Assembly: GCA_965153455.1 (NCBI GenBank)
Contig: OZ234498.1
Span: 5,084,001 to 5,148,000 of the forward strand
Source: Sphagnum compactum
Taxonomy: Eukaryota; Bryophyta; Sphagnopsida; Sphagnales
DNA length: 64,000 nt
Direction: 5' to 3'
Both the position numbers and the translations under genes were made by a program. Of this stretch, positions 22,546-33,300 are shown piece after piece; position 1 is the stretch's first letter, and each line of letters begins with the position of its first letter. The notes below the pieces were generated by a model, which had not been told where the DNA came from, made no database searches, and worked only from the letters and a program-made list of their open reading frames with translations.

Positions 22546-23068
22546 ATAAGTGGAGGCATATAAAAAACCAGTCCTCTCTGACCCACCCCGGTGTACTCTC
22601 TCCCTCCCTCCATCCATCCATCCGTCCAGGGTCAGACACCAGTCTGAAATAATGCAGTACTGATGGATGGATGGATGGATGACACACCAGGTTTTGGTAC
22701 ATTACCATAGTTCTTTAATTAAAAATAAATAAAAAGAGTTGTGGTAGGCTATATAATCACGGTTCTCAAATTTTTAATTTAAAAAATCAAATAACCACCT
22801 TCATAATAGACAGTTAATTTACCAGTTCTGTCATGAAACCCACTGGTTTTTAGAGGGTTAACTGGTGGTTCTCTGATATATATATATATATATATATATA
22901 AATTAATAATAATAATTTAAAAAATTATTCTATTTTATTCAAAAGAACCAAAACCAGCTTATTAATGGTTTTGAAATATTTCATAACCGGAACTGGCAGG
23001 TATCACAAAATCAAATACCCGCCCAATATGGCAATTTACAATGGTTGCCCTTTCAAACCAGTGTGGCC
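22546..23068. repeat. inverted CCAT/ATGG tracts and (TA)n
   Basis: Tetranucleotide tracts CCATCCATCCATCC (22610-22624) and GATGGATGGATGG (22663-22680) face each other across about 40 bp and could pair. A (TA)n run lies at about 22879-22901. Confidence 0.6.
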
Positions 23069-24040
23069 CTAAGTTATATCACTTTGGGGCAATTGGGCCG
23101 CCTCGTGATTCAACAATTTGCCAAGGTATGAAGAAAGAGGGATCGGTCTTGAGACCGTTGCAAGATTTTGAGGTTCCCGAAGGCTGGTAAGCCAAGTAAA
23201 TGCAAGGTACCCAACATTCTTCTTGAAATATATTTGGGTCGAAAGGTCAGACCCTTTAAATCCGTCCCCCACAAAAAAAATTCTTCCTACCACAATTGGG
23301 TCGGTACCTTATGAAATCTGTAAGGTCCTGTACAGCATGGCAAGGACCTGTCATGAGGTCCTTGGCAATCGTGTGGTGAGCGGCCGGAAGTAAGATTTTT
23401 GAGAACGCAATTGTTTGCCATCTTTTCACACACAATTTGAACACCATCATTGTCGCATGATTCGTTCAATGAGAGAGAGAGAGAGAGTTCAATGCCGGAA
23501 GCATTGAAGATTTTGGCCAAGTAGTTGAACCTCCTCAATACTCAACTTTTGATCGTAGGCGTCTGTGCTCAATTCCTTCAAGCTTTTGGCATGGACTGAC
23601 AGCATCTATGAGCTGATGGCGATGCTCTTTATATATGCTTCATCATATGCGTCCAATTCTAGGAACCTAAAGGACAACGTATCTGGTTGCGATTCATTTA
23701 AGCAACGGATAACTTCTTCAAAACTTACATTCCCTCGGTAAGGTTTTGTACAACTCCACCAGATGGGTTTTGAGGTGGAGAGGCAGGCATATCGTTATGA
23801 ATGAGTGGATCCAGGGGTTGAGAGACGATCACTTTCTACTGAGCCTCTTAGGATTCGACCTGGTTGATGAAACATTTCACACCCTGCACGATGATCTCTA
23901 CAGGCAAAATCTCTTGTGCAGTTTGCTCGCATAAGCTGTGGCCACACTCGCTTGTGCTCCTACCTTGTCCCGTATCCGCTGCAAATACCGCCAGTGTCAA
24001 ACCTTCTGACTCCATTTCCCCAGCAGCTGACACTGAATCA
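23069..24040 (-). pseudogene. degraded coding remnant, ribonuclease-inhibitor-like LRR type
   Basis: On the minus strand several protein-like blocks follow in order. LTLAVFAADTGQGRSTSE (about 23985) comes first. Then FEEVIRCLNESQPDTLSF with FRFLELDAYDEAYIKSIAI and a stop (about 23640-23730), LKELSTDAYDQKLSIEEVQL with LLGQNLQCF and a stop (about 23510-23580), and DNDGVQIVCEKMANNCVLKN (about 23390-23450). The pattern DGVQxxCExMxxNxxLKNL is that of ribonuclease-inhibitor-type leucine-rich repeats. Frames shift and stops interrupt, so it is a pseudogene. Family assignment is tentative. Confidence 0.4.
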
Positions 24041-24746
24041 CAATGGTAGTCCTTGCAACACTATAACACACTATAAGTAAGCTTTACTTGGTGTGGCAGA
24101 GGCCATCCACGGAGAAATTATCTTTTCATAGGTGCACATTCTTCTGGCAATCAAAGTCATCTAGACTCATGTCGTACTTATTGTAGTGTGTTGTTTGGTT
24201 TCTATTAGTTGCAGCTCTAGCGCGACCTGGAAAGATTCTGATTTCTCACTTGGAGCTCAAGCCATGACTTTTCAACTCAATTTCTTAGTCTTAAATTTTG
24301 TGAATCACTACACGACATGTAGGTCTCCCATTGATTGGGACATTATATGCATGACAAGGGAATCCAAGCTGAGTATCAATGTTGGTGCAGGTCATATAGA
24401 TCCATGTTTGGGGTTGAGGATGTTTCGAGCGTTATGGTGGGAAACCCACCTCAGGACTTTCCTCCAACGACAACTACTGCACAACTTCAGGCTTCTTTGA
24501 CTTGTGCACGTTGTCTTTTGTTATTTTCAACTCTTGTTCAGGACTCCATTGATCTTGTAGCTAGCCTTGAAAGAGCGCTACCCTGCAGGCACCAAATATC
24601 ACACATTGTCAGCTGTGGCTGGGTTCAGAACATTGTTTCGTCATAATTGAAGGGTTGCTAGCGTTGCAAACTAAGAAACAACTCGACTTAGATATGAGAT
24701 TCCTTGTGTATCTACCAACGTGATCAGCTTTGCAGAATTGGAGGAT
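24041..24746. other. intergenic DNA, no supported gene
   Basis: Two overlapping plus-strand open frames (24186-24500 and 24335-24646) are moderately long, but neither shows a domain or splice context. Nothing else was seen. Confidence 0.35.
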
Positions 24747-24826
24747 TGAATGAGTGTGCACAATAATGTCAAGAAGCTTGGACTTTGAATGAGTGTGCAC
24801 AATAATGTCAAGAAGCTTGGACTTTG
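24747..24826. repeat. 39-bp perfect tandem duplication
   Basis: Two copies of TGAATGAGTGTGCACAATAA...GACTT start at 24747 and 24786 without a visible mismatch, followed by a partial third start (TGAATGAG). Confidence 0.9.
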
Positions 24827-24914
24827 AATGAGTTGATTTTCTTTCCTACTGGTTAGTTTTATGTCTTCGACAAACCTCCTGGGAAGTAATCTGCATGTCA
24901 GGAACTCGATTGCG

Positions 24915-26110
24915 TGATGTAGCCAAAGTGGGGATCGGCCAAATCTGGCTCTATACCAGATATGAAAGTTACCAAAGAAAAACTTTATATACTTGGTTAC
25001 CCACTGGAATTTATCATTGAAAAATGGTGATTTGGGAATTTTTGGGATTTGGTGAATTTGAGTTAGTTTTTTTCCATGAATGCCCCTCGTATCAGCAGGG
25101 TTTGTTTTTCTATTTTTTTCATAAGAGAATTGGTGAATTCGGCCCCCCCCAAACTGGCAGAATTAGTTGAATTTATTCTGGAATAGCACATTTTCTGAAA
25201 AATTTCTTAAATGTTTACTCAAAAAGTGAACAGAATAAAATTTTGGGAAAAAAAACAAATCAGTACTTTGTATGGGAAGAAATCATATTCTTTTCAAGTC
25301 GGACTTTGAAGAAAAATTCGCCAGTAAAAAATTCACTGCAAATGAAGTGGGTATGCCTTTTCACAAAACATTTTTGCCTTTTGTTGCAAATCCCAGTGCC
25401 CACATCTCAGATCAAGTAGTGTTACTATGTGTTAGCACTAGTATTGCCCAATTTCACATCATATTTTGGCTTTTAGTCTAATTCTGTGGCCCATGTATAC
25501 TTAGGCTTTCATTGGAAAAATTGGGAACTTGACCTAAAACCAACATCCTACTAGAACCAAATGAGATATCCCTTTCACTCATCACTCGCGTTCTTGATGC
25601 CGAATGTCAGACCTGGAACACTAACTAACCCACTTAAATGACAGAGGATCATCATACATGGGATCATTTTCTTCAAAGGATTCACTTTGTTGTTGAGGCT
25701 TGGCATGTAGTGCCGACTATCTTGACTTTTGACGATCATTATGTTATGTTTCAGTATGTTTTTATATTGACAAGTGAGAAAGCTTTCTAATTGTAATTAA
25801 TGCATGTTGGCCTACAAGAATCATCGGTACCGATATTACATGTGAACAGTAATACCTGTTCACAAAGCTTTTTGCCCATTACTGGGGCTACAACTTCAAC
25901 TTACCTTCAAGCATAGCTTTTCGACTGTGTTGCGCAACACATCCTTGACATGTTTTACCCAGGGTTTCTTTCAAGGAATTTGTGATGTAGCCAAAGTGGC
26001 CATCATTCACAAAATGATTTAGCCAAATTTGGTTGGTTACATACTATTTGGAAAAAAAAATCATTCTATATTCCTGTCTACCTACTGGAACTCAATCATA
26101 AAAATCCACA
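24915..26110. repeat. dispersed repeat C, two copies
   Basis: Blocks at 24915-25030 and 25979-26110 share TGATGTAGCCAAAGTGG, GCCAAAT.TGG and TACC.ACTGGAA. Related copies sit at 44325-44470 and 60071-60200. Between them no gene is visible; the 25272-25481 open frame lacks recognisable content. Confidence 0.65.
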
Positions 26111-26224
26111 GATCTCCTAGTTTCTCCCAAAGAGAAAATATTAATATTTTGTCATCTCAATGTGGAGGCTCAACTAACTAGGAGAATAAAAACAAGGGGG
26201 TGTGTAGTCACACTGTGGCCTTGC

Positions 26225-26466
26225 CATTTACATTAAAATATATATAATCTTCAAAAAATCTCCTCTAAAAGAAACCAAAATCCCTAAAGATATTTATAAC
26301 TCTATAATTAATCTCAAGTTTCAACACAAGCCAAAATATCATCTTTCAAAAATCATCATATAATAAAAATGGACCTATTATTTATCACCTAGGAGCCACA
26401 AACCCTTAAGCTACTATACTCTATAGTGAATCTAAACACAATATCCTTGCCTTGGTAGGCAAGACC
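26225..26466. repeat. dispersed repeat B, copy 1
   Basis: Same orientation as 41916-42196. Shared blocks include TAAAAGAAACCAAAATCC, AATCTCAAGTTTCAACACAA, GCCAAAATATCATCTTTC and AATATCCTTGCCTTGGTAGG. It follows repeat C (25979-26110), suggesting one composite element. Confidence 0.85.
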
Positions 26467-27113
26467 AAGAAAGTGATGTGTCACACATGAGTGTGTACTA
26501 GTGACATGGTGCTTATGAAATTCCCAGGATAAACCCTAAACCCTACTTTTGATCTAAGAGTTTGGGTTTTTTTTCATCCTGTTTTTTTGGGAACAAAGTA
26601 TCAAATGAATTAAAATTAAGAAAAAACACCAATTCAAAAGGCAAAAGGGAGGAACCCAAAGAGAGGGCACATCTATGGCACCTAATAAGCTAGGCTACGT
26701 ACATAGTCGTCGTCATATTTTTCATCCAAATTTAGGTGATCATGTCCTTCGTCCCTATTCCGGAATCAACCAAGGCATGTGGGTGGGTGTAAGTGGATCA
26801 TACAGTTTTCTATAACAAACTTTTGTGTTTTGTTGATCATATAAAATGCTTCCATTTGTAAGTGGATAGTATGGTTTTTTATAACAAACTTGAGTGTTTT
26901 GTCGACCATTTGGCCCTTGATATACACAGATGGAGCCAAATAGCCCCCCCACCCAAATCCCTTTTGATTTGATTTCATCACCCCAACTCTCTTGGTCAAG
27001 AGCTTTTGACCCATATTTTGACTTGTAACTAACCTTGTACAAGGAGTCCCCAGGACCGACCCTCCCAACCCGAGTCTCGGAAAGGAGGGCCCATATATAC
27101 ATACATACATACA
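26467..27113. other. intergenic DNA upstream of Helitron 2
   Basis: An imperfect doublet (GTAAGTGGAT.ATA..GTTTT.TATAACAAACTT at about 26788 and 26859) and a (CATA)n tract ending at 27113 are present. No gene is supported. Confidence 0.45.
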
Positions 27114-27319
27114 TCTACTTATATAATATCCTTGGGTGGTCGTCCTTTCCATCCATCCGTCCCGTCATCCGTCCATCCAAGTTCCTCATCCCGGAAGAAG
27201 AAGATGATGGAACGGGAGGAGGACGACGACTCATGACGGCGACAACAGTTTATCCACATGTTCATGTGATCTTGTTAGCGCAATTTGTTTTAGCACTGCG
27301 AAATTGTTTTTGTGTGGTC

Positions 27320-27472
27320 TGCAGGAATTTAGCAGAGCGAGCGATGGAGGGCCAGCAACAACAGAAACCAAATGGAGGCACGGAGAAGAAAGGTACCAGT
27401 CCGAAGCTGCCGAAGAGAGGATACATCTTATGGGGGATCGTCACACCAAAGGAGCTCAAAAGTAAGAGATGA
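27320..27472 (+). pseudogene. exon-like fragment, unrecognised small protein
   Basis: An acceptor-like CTGCAG at about 27325 precedes an open stretch including an ATG at 27343 (MEGQQQQKPNGGTEKK, then SPKLPKRGYILWGIV). The KLPKRG motif recalls small uncharacterised plant proteins, but I cannot name it. It is probably another captured piece. Confidence 0.3.
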
Positions 27473-27862
27473 ACAACTTTAAGGCAGTACGTGGAAGCGC
27501 CTGGAGGGAAGTGGTGGCAGTAGAGTTCAAAGAAGAGTGGGTTAGTCTTCCAGATGATCAACTCCCTTCCAGGACTAGCTTCCAAGTTTGAAATTTCTCT
27601 TTGAGTAACAAACTATGAAAGACTAACCCATTTGAACTTTTCGTGAGTATATGGTAGTCTATCAACCAAAAAGTCGATTCCAGACTGCAGAAAATGAAAA
27701 TTTTTAAGACATCTTCTTGCCCTTCTAGAGTGGAAACGCAGTTGAAAAGCTGGAAAATAGACATTCAAGTCTCTCACCAATCATCATCTTGGCATGCACA
27801 TAGATCATGAAGCGACGGTTGTCCTGCGCATTTTTGTAGTGGCTGTTATCTTCTGGGCTCTA

Positions 27863-28165
27863 TGTAGGCACATACTCACCCTCTGTCTTCGTCTCCCGGT
27901 TTCCTAGGCAGAAAAAGGTCAGATAATCTTTTGGGCTTTGATCCTCAATTTGCTGTGCATTCAAAGCATTTGCAATCTCTTTGTACATCATTTCCATCGT
28001 GCGCCTCTGCCAGTCAAGGATAGCCTGAACAGACCCACTATCAGGCACACCTTCAGGCCACATTGGTACCACAACATAGACGACAAACCGTTCCCTTGCC
28101 TCAATTTTGCTCACAATCTTGCGAGTCTGTGAGACTATGGAATGCAGTTTTTGGCCACTTTCCAC
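27863..28165 (-). pseudogene. phospholipase D fragment
   Basis: Minus-strand translation gives [50 protein letters not shown], then [12 protein letters not shown]. This is the region between the two HKD motifs of plant PLD (usual form ERFxVYxVxPMWPEGxPxSxxVQxILxWQ, then DYLNFxCLGNRE). Neither HKD active-site motif is present. The first ~14 codons of the open frame do not look like PLD and mark a capture junction (see the 23-bp repeat). Confidence 0.9.
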
Positions 28166-28400
28166 TCATTGGTGGGACCATTTCTCCATTTTGTAAGTCT
28201 ACGTGTCAGAGTACAAACCTCTAATCTTGATGTTTTACAGCAGTTGCTGTGATAGAAGAGTGAGCATTAGGCCACAAGTGCAAGGATTGTCTGCAGATAC
28301 ATGTTCATTCCAGAACAACCCTCCTGCACTCTTTTCTTAGAAATCTCATTGTTGTGCCTGGATTGGATATTGCAGGACGAGTCTGTGAGACTATGGAATG
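28122..28400. repeat. 23-bp exact direct repeat at capture junctions
   Basis: CGAGTCTGTGAGACTATGGA plus ATG occurs at 28122-28144 and again at 28378-28400. The second copy is part of the FIE exon; the first sits at the 5' border of the PLD piece. Confidence 0.95.
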
Positions 28401-28441
28401 TGAACATAGGTGTATGTATACTTATATTTGCTGGGGCTGGA
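28376..28441 (+). pseudogene. FIE/ESC-type Polycomb WD40 exon fragment
   Basis: After TTGCAG the exon reads DESVRLWNVNIGVCILIFAG then AG. The plant Polycomb protein FIE (the ESC/EED homologue) has nearly this sequence in one WD40 blade (DESVRLWNVxTGxCILIFAGAG). It breaks off at 28441, where a copy of the Helitron's own 5' segment (27181-27212) resumes. Only one blade is present. Confidence 0.8.
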
Positions 28442-28443
28442 AA

Positions 28444-28475
28444 GTTCTTCATCCCGGAAGAAGAAGATGATGGAA
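28444..28475. repeat. 32-bp repeat of the Helitron 2 left segment
   Basis: GTTCTTCATCCCGGAAGAAG onward matches 27181-27212 with about one mismatch. It sits exactly after the FIE fragment. Confidence 0.9.
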
Positions 28476-28502
28476 GAGGAGGAGGACGAATGGCAGTAGC
28501 AG

Positions 28503-28655
28503 CAGATTAGTGGAGGAGGAGAAGTTTGGATTAGCAACAGTGGCAGCAGATTGGTGGAGGAGGAGAAGTTTAGATTAGCAACATCAGCAACAGATTGGTG
28601 GAGGATGAGAGTTTGGATTAGCAACAGCAGCAGCAGCAGATTGGTGGAGGAGGAG
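28503..28655. repeat. GGAGGA/CAGCAG-rich tandem repeat, 3-4 units of about 45-50 bp
   Basis: Units follow GATTGGTGGAGGA.GAG.AG, TTTGGATTAGCAACA and (GCA)n. The GCA and GGA triplets expand or contract between units. Confidence 0.8.
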
Positions 28656-28685
28656 AGTTTGGTTGTAGGTTGTTTTGCAAGTGGT

Positions 28686-29282
28686 ATGACAGAGCTGAAG
28701 AAAAAGGAGAAGAGGAAGGGGCTTGCGAAATGGGTGAAGGAAGGGTTGCTACGATTGGGGCCAACTTTCATCAAAATTGGGCAACAATTCTCCACCCGTG
28801 TTGACATTCTTGCTCAGGAGTATGTCGATGAATTGGCAGAGCTGCAGGTTAGTAGTACAAATTGCAATCTTTCTGCAGTAGCAACAGCAGCAACATCAGC
28901 TCATGATCTCTCTCCATGATCTTTTCTGCTTCCCTGCATGACCATCTTTCTCTTCACAATCTTTCTGCAGCTCTGCATGATCTTTCTCTTCAGGCTCTTC
29001 TCTGTAGCTCTGCATGGTTGTTCTCTTCATGGTCTTTTTGCAGCTGCTCCACATGATCTTTCTCTTCATGATTTTTTTCTTCCTCTTCATCAGGGAGGAG
29101 AGATTTAGGAATGATTTTCTATTTTTGCTGAAGGTTGGATGTTTGTTTTTCCTGTGAGAAGGATCAAGTGCCGCCATTTGAGTCAGAGACAGTTGTGAGA
29201 ATCATAGAGACAGAGCGTGGCCAACCAGTAGATGTGATATTTGATCGATTTGACCGGGACCCCATTGCTGCTGCCAATCTGG
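28686..29282 (+). pseudogene. ABC1K8/OSA1-type kinase fragment (two exons)
   Basis: Exon 28686-28847 reads [39 protein letters not shown] then ELAELQ. Exon 29162-29282 reads DQVPPFESETVVRIIE, then PVDVIFDRFDRDPIAAANLG. This is the start of the ABC1 kinase-like domain as in chloroplast ABC1K8; KxGQ is the family's hallmark motif. Donors (CAG|GTTAGT, G|GTATGT) and the acceptor (GAAG|G) are intact. The next exon (QVHRA...) and the catalytic region are absent. Confidence 0.88.
28920..29100. repeat. CTCTGCATGATCTTTCTCTTCA degenerate tandem repeat
   Basis: Within the ABC1K fragment intron, about six short units of the type GCTCTGCATG.TC.TTCTCTTCA occur with variations. Confidence 0.7.
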
Positions 29283-29438
29283 GTATGTCTTTCCTTGACT
29301 GTTGGCAGTCACACCCATTTGCACCTTTGTTGTGATTGTTGTGGAAAGTGGGGGATGCCAGGAAGAAGAAGAAGAAGACAAAGAAAAACAAGAAGAAGAA
29401 GAAGAAGATGGATTGATGTGGGTTTTGGTTTTGTGCAG

Positions 29439-29600
29439 TCCGGGGGAGGGACTGGAGGGATTGAAAGCATTGGAACAGGGTGGGAACGTGGACGAGTCGC
29501 CAGTGGAACAAGTGAGACTAACGGTTCCCAATACAGATGATCCGAGTCTGCCGGTATGGACATTCCGGATGTGGACAATAGGCTTGCTATTTTGTTTCTA
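29439..29600 (+). pseudogene. oligopeptide transporter (OPT) first-exon fragment
   Basis: After TTGTGCAG the stretch includes [18 protein letters not shown] then [11 protein letters not shown]. This is the signature just before the first membrane helix of plant OPT transporters. A stop follows at 29598-29600 where the helix should continue. Only this segment of a ~700-residue family is present. Confidence 0.88.
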
Positions 29601-29601
29601 G

Positions 29602-30053
29602 AAGGCAATTCTTGCTTGGAATTCCTGGAAGATGCCATTAGAGAACTTGGAAATTTTTTCTCAACATGTTTTGCGTGTACTTTATGAAAGGTTTGAAGTT
29701 CTGAGGCTTTTGTCAGGATTTCAGTGTGAGGATTTTCCAGTGTTTCCAAACAACTTCATCACAAAGGTGGGTCATTTCATAATCACTTTTTTAAAAAAAT
29801 TTAAGGAAAATTCAATTCGAGTTTTTTGTTAACAAAATTTCAAAGCGCTACTATTGTTGCAACATCATAATGACATGTTGTCATCAATTATTCATGCTCT
29901 ATTTCGACTTATTGGTTTTTCTTTTTTTTTCTCTAGCAAAATTGGTTTAAGCCTCGGCAGGCAGGAATGGAGGCCCTGAGGATTATGACTTCTGGAGTTC
30001 CGGTGTTTAGAAAGGGGACGCAATGTGAGCTCATTGCAGCCAAGGTGCATTGA
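29602..30053 (+). pseudogene. two exon-like pieces, unrecognised
   Basis: 29602-29766 reads ILAWNSWKMPLENLEIFSQH and so on to NNFITK; 29938-30042 reads QNWFKPRQAGMEALRIMTSG, PVFRKGTQCELIAAK. The first follows CTAG and runs to a GTGGGT donor; the second follows CTCTAG and runs to a GTGCAT donor. The two may belong to one captured gene, but I cannot identify it. Confidence 0.35.
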
Positions 30054-30333
30054 AGAAATTTCCTGAATTGCAAATTGGAAAGCACTTCTGATGGAAGGAA
30101 TATTGTTGTAAATTTAGCCAGTTTGACACTGTTTCTACAATTCTGTCTTCTACAACAAGTCTGAAAACGCTCGCTTCACCATGTATGTTTTCATGGGGGA
30201 CTTTTCAATGGATTTTCACCACAAAAAATAAATAAACTAAAAATAAAATTAGCTGTTTTGCGCCTTTGTGTGTGTCTCGGTTTAAAGAAACCGGGGGACT
30301 TCACAGTGTCCAAAGGTCACGGGTACCCACTAG

Positions 30334-33300
30334 TATAACATATAAATATACACACCCTATACCTATAACTTTTGAATATATCAATAGGGACCCACATGAA
30401 CTTCCCGGGATTAGAAGTGCCATTTGGACAGATCTAGAGGTGGAATATAACCTTGTAAATCAAACTATTATTACACTTGGAATTGAGGGGGGAAGAACAA
30501 CCTCTAGATTTTTACAAAAGGGCCCCCAAGTAGCTGAAAAAATAGGGTCAAAGTGAACAAGCACCCCCACCCACCAGCGCACCGTCCATTCACAACTTAA
30601 TATAATTCAGTTGTGTGATGGATGATGAACCAAGTTTCATCTCCAACTGAGTAACAAAGGGTGCCACCTTGGTAACCTATCTTATAAACCCTTTCGTGTT
30701 GGATGGCCCCCTCAAACTAACTAGGTAAGTAGTAACTACCTAGGTTAGTAAGTAGTAGTTCCGTAGGTAGGTAGGTAGGTACCTAGGAAAGGGAGGTAAG
30801 TAATAAGTATCATAGTTAAGTAAGTAGGGAATGTAAATGGTTCCTATATAGGTACACTAAGGGTAAGAAATTACAGGTAAGGCACTTGGTGGTTATTAGG
30901 TCTCTAGATGCATTGTGCATAATTAGTTAGTTTATATTTTTGAAAGCTAAGGTTCTTCATTAGAAAAGGAAGAAGTAAAAAACTGCACAAGACTGGTTTA
31001 TGGTTTAATAGTAGGCAAACCACATCTTTGATATGGATGGGTTAGCTACGGGAGTTGGAATACAACTAAAACGATGTTTCTTGTTCACCATTATTTGGTG
31101 TTGGTTCATAGTCCTTTAAAGTTCATAGGGGATTTGTGATGTCCTATGTTGACTATGCCCCACCTTCCCCCTTAAATCCTTAAACCCCATCTAAGACTAA
31201 TCCCAACTTGGACCCTAAACTATATCATAAACCCATATACCATACTAAACATTGATGGCTATTAAGGAAGGTTGTTTGTTTGTTTTGTTACATTGAGATC
31301 TCCCAAAGCATGATGTCCCCTTTGTTGTGCACTCTTGATACCATTGGAAAGCTCTCGATAAATAAGGGTCCATTGAGGTGGTTTTGTAATTCTTAGACTT
31401 AGAATGCAAAAAATTATTGAATTTTGAATAATTTTGTCATTGAAAATTTATAAATCAAAATCAAAGAATTATAGAGGAATTTGAGGAGTGCTCTTGGTAT
31501 TGTCGAAAAGCCCTCCATGAGTAGAGAGTTGCATACATGTGATTTTCTGAATTTTTAGACCTAATGTGCAAAAGAGATTAAATTTTGAGTAAATTTTATG
31601 ATTACAAGTTCAATAAGATTTTTAAAATGGGGTTTTTGATGAAAACATGATTTCAAACTTTAGGCTAAAAACTATGCACCACTTGACTTTTCAAAATTGA
31701 TTCAGTGTTACAATTTGTGCTAGGCACACAAACCATAATACTAATATTCTTGAAAATTGTGTTTGGTGTGGAGGTATTGGTGCTATTAATATTATTGATT
31801 CCTAATTTGTTTCGTAAGGTACAAATGAGTGGGTCTACAAGCTGGAGGTCCAATTTGAGGGTCCAATATTAAAAATGTGTGATTGACATGTGAGAGGATT
31901 AGGTTAATTTTTGGTATTTTTTTTTCTTCTTCATTTTTTTCATGGTTTAAATTTTTTTTTTAAACTCTTACTACACACAATGGATGAGCTAGTTTTTTTT
32001 GGAATGGGAACCAGTTTTAAAATCTCTTGTAAATTCAAATTCCTTTCCACTTGATAAAATTGGTCTTTCAACCTTTCACTTTCTGTTCCACTTTTCAATA
32101 CACCTTAATTTTGTGCACTTGGAAGGGCTGAAAATGCATTCCTTCTAGAAACCACCTTGTGAAGATTCACAAAACCAACCATGCCAACTTTAAAATTGGT
32201 AGAAGATTGAGGAGTTAGTGTGCTTTTAACAATGTCCTCAATCCATAACGTGTCTTTCATTCTCATAGAATTCGAGCAACAAAGGTAAAAAAAATAGTGG
32301 AAACTAACAATACACAAAAACATGAACAACCTTGGACCCTAACTTACACTTTGGTTCTCTAAACCATTAGCTTTGCTTTAAGCTCTTTTTTTTGGTTGGT
32401 TCCAGACCAATTTATTTTCCTTCCATAATGAATTTTGGATGCCATGTAGGCAAAATCACAATTCGATTCATACTGGTCCTGGACCTTTGTTTAAAGCAGC
32501 CCTTAGATATTTGTTTATTAAGCATGCAAACTTTAGACCTTTTCATTTTCTCAAAACAAAGGAAATAATAATTTGATCAAATCTAACTCAAAACCAAATA
32601 TAAATTTAGAACATTTTAAATTATATAAAAAAAGGTTTACCACCATGGTTTTTTTTTTCAAATTCCTCAAGTAGGTAGGATCCCCGTCGCTAATTAACAT
32701 TAATTGATGATTGTCCTAAGTGGGTTGTCCTACGTGGGCTGTAGATGTTTTTCAAAATCTTGCTTTGAATTGACAAACTCCATGAATGGAGTTTTTAAAT
32801 GTGGCAAATTTTGATTTTTTTTTCAAAATATGGTGATTTTTTAAAAAATAATCCCAATTCTTTTTGTAAGATTAGAATTATTTTTTTTTGGTCATCAAGT
32901 TGCAATATTTTGGACAAAAAAAATGTTATTTATTACAATGGGATTCAATATGAAAAAAATTTGTGCAACCTAATTGAATGTAAACAAGGGATTTAATGTG
33001 ATCCCATTTAAAACCTTAAACTGATTTAATATGATTTATACTAGGCAAAAAAAGATTTAGTGCAATGATTTTTTTTAAAAATTCAATGTTGCTTAGTTGG
33101 CCATTATGTTTTTAGGTTGTGTGGGTTGAAGTGGCAAAATACCAATTGGAAGTATTGCACACATGGCTACATGAATATTTTAGTTATATTATGATGGCAA
33201 TAGTTTTAGTTTACTCTTTAAGCTATGTGATAACTTAGATTTGTTACAAGTGGACATAAGGTTGTGAGGAAAGTGTGAGGGTTCTAGCAATTTGGTGAAC

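Larger units (their letters stand above)
27114..30333 (+). mobile_element. Helitron 2, non-autonomous and gene-capturing, about 3.2 kb
   Basis: The 5' end reads A|TCTACTTATATAATATCC, a typical plant Helitron start after host A. The 3' end has a hairpin GTGTCC-AAA-GGTCAC followed 9 nt later by CTAG (30330-30333), then host T. The spacing and the CACGGG-(N)-ACTAGT end match Helitron 1. No Rep or helicase is present. Inside are fragments of at least four unrelated plant genes: PLD (-), FIE (+), ABC1K8 (+) and OPT (+), plus unrecognised exon-like pieces. The junctions between fragments are abrupt. Confidence 0.75.

Noticed and set aside
29309-29749. Minus-strand open frame of 146 codons across the OPT fragment
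   Set aside because: It is antisense to the recognised OPT piece and to a GAA-rich tract; its Leu/Phe-rich run is simple-sequence translation.
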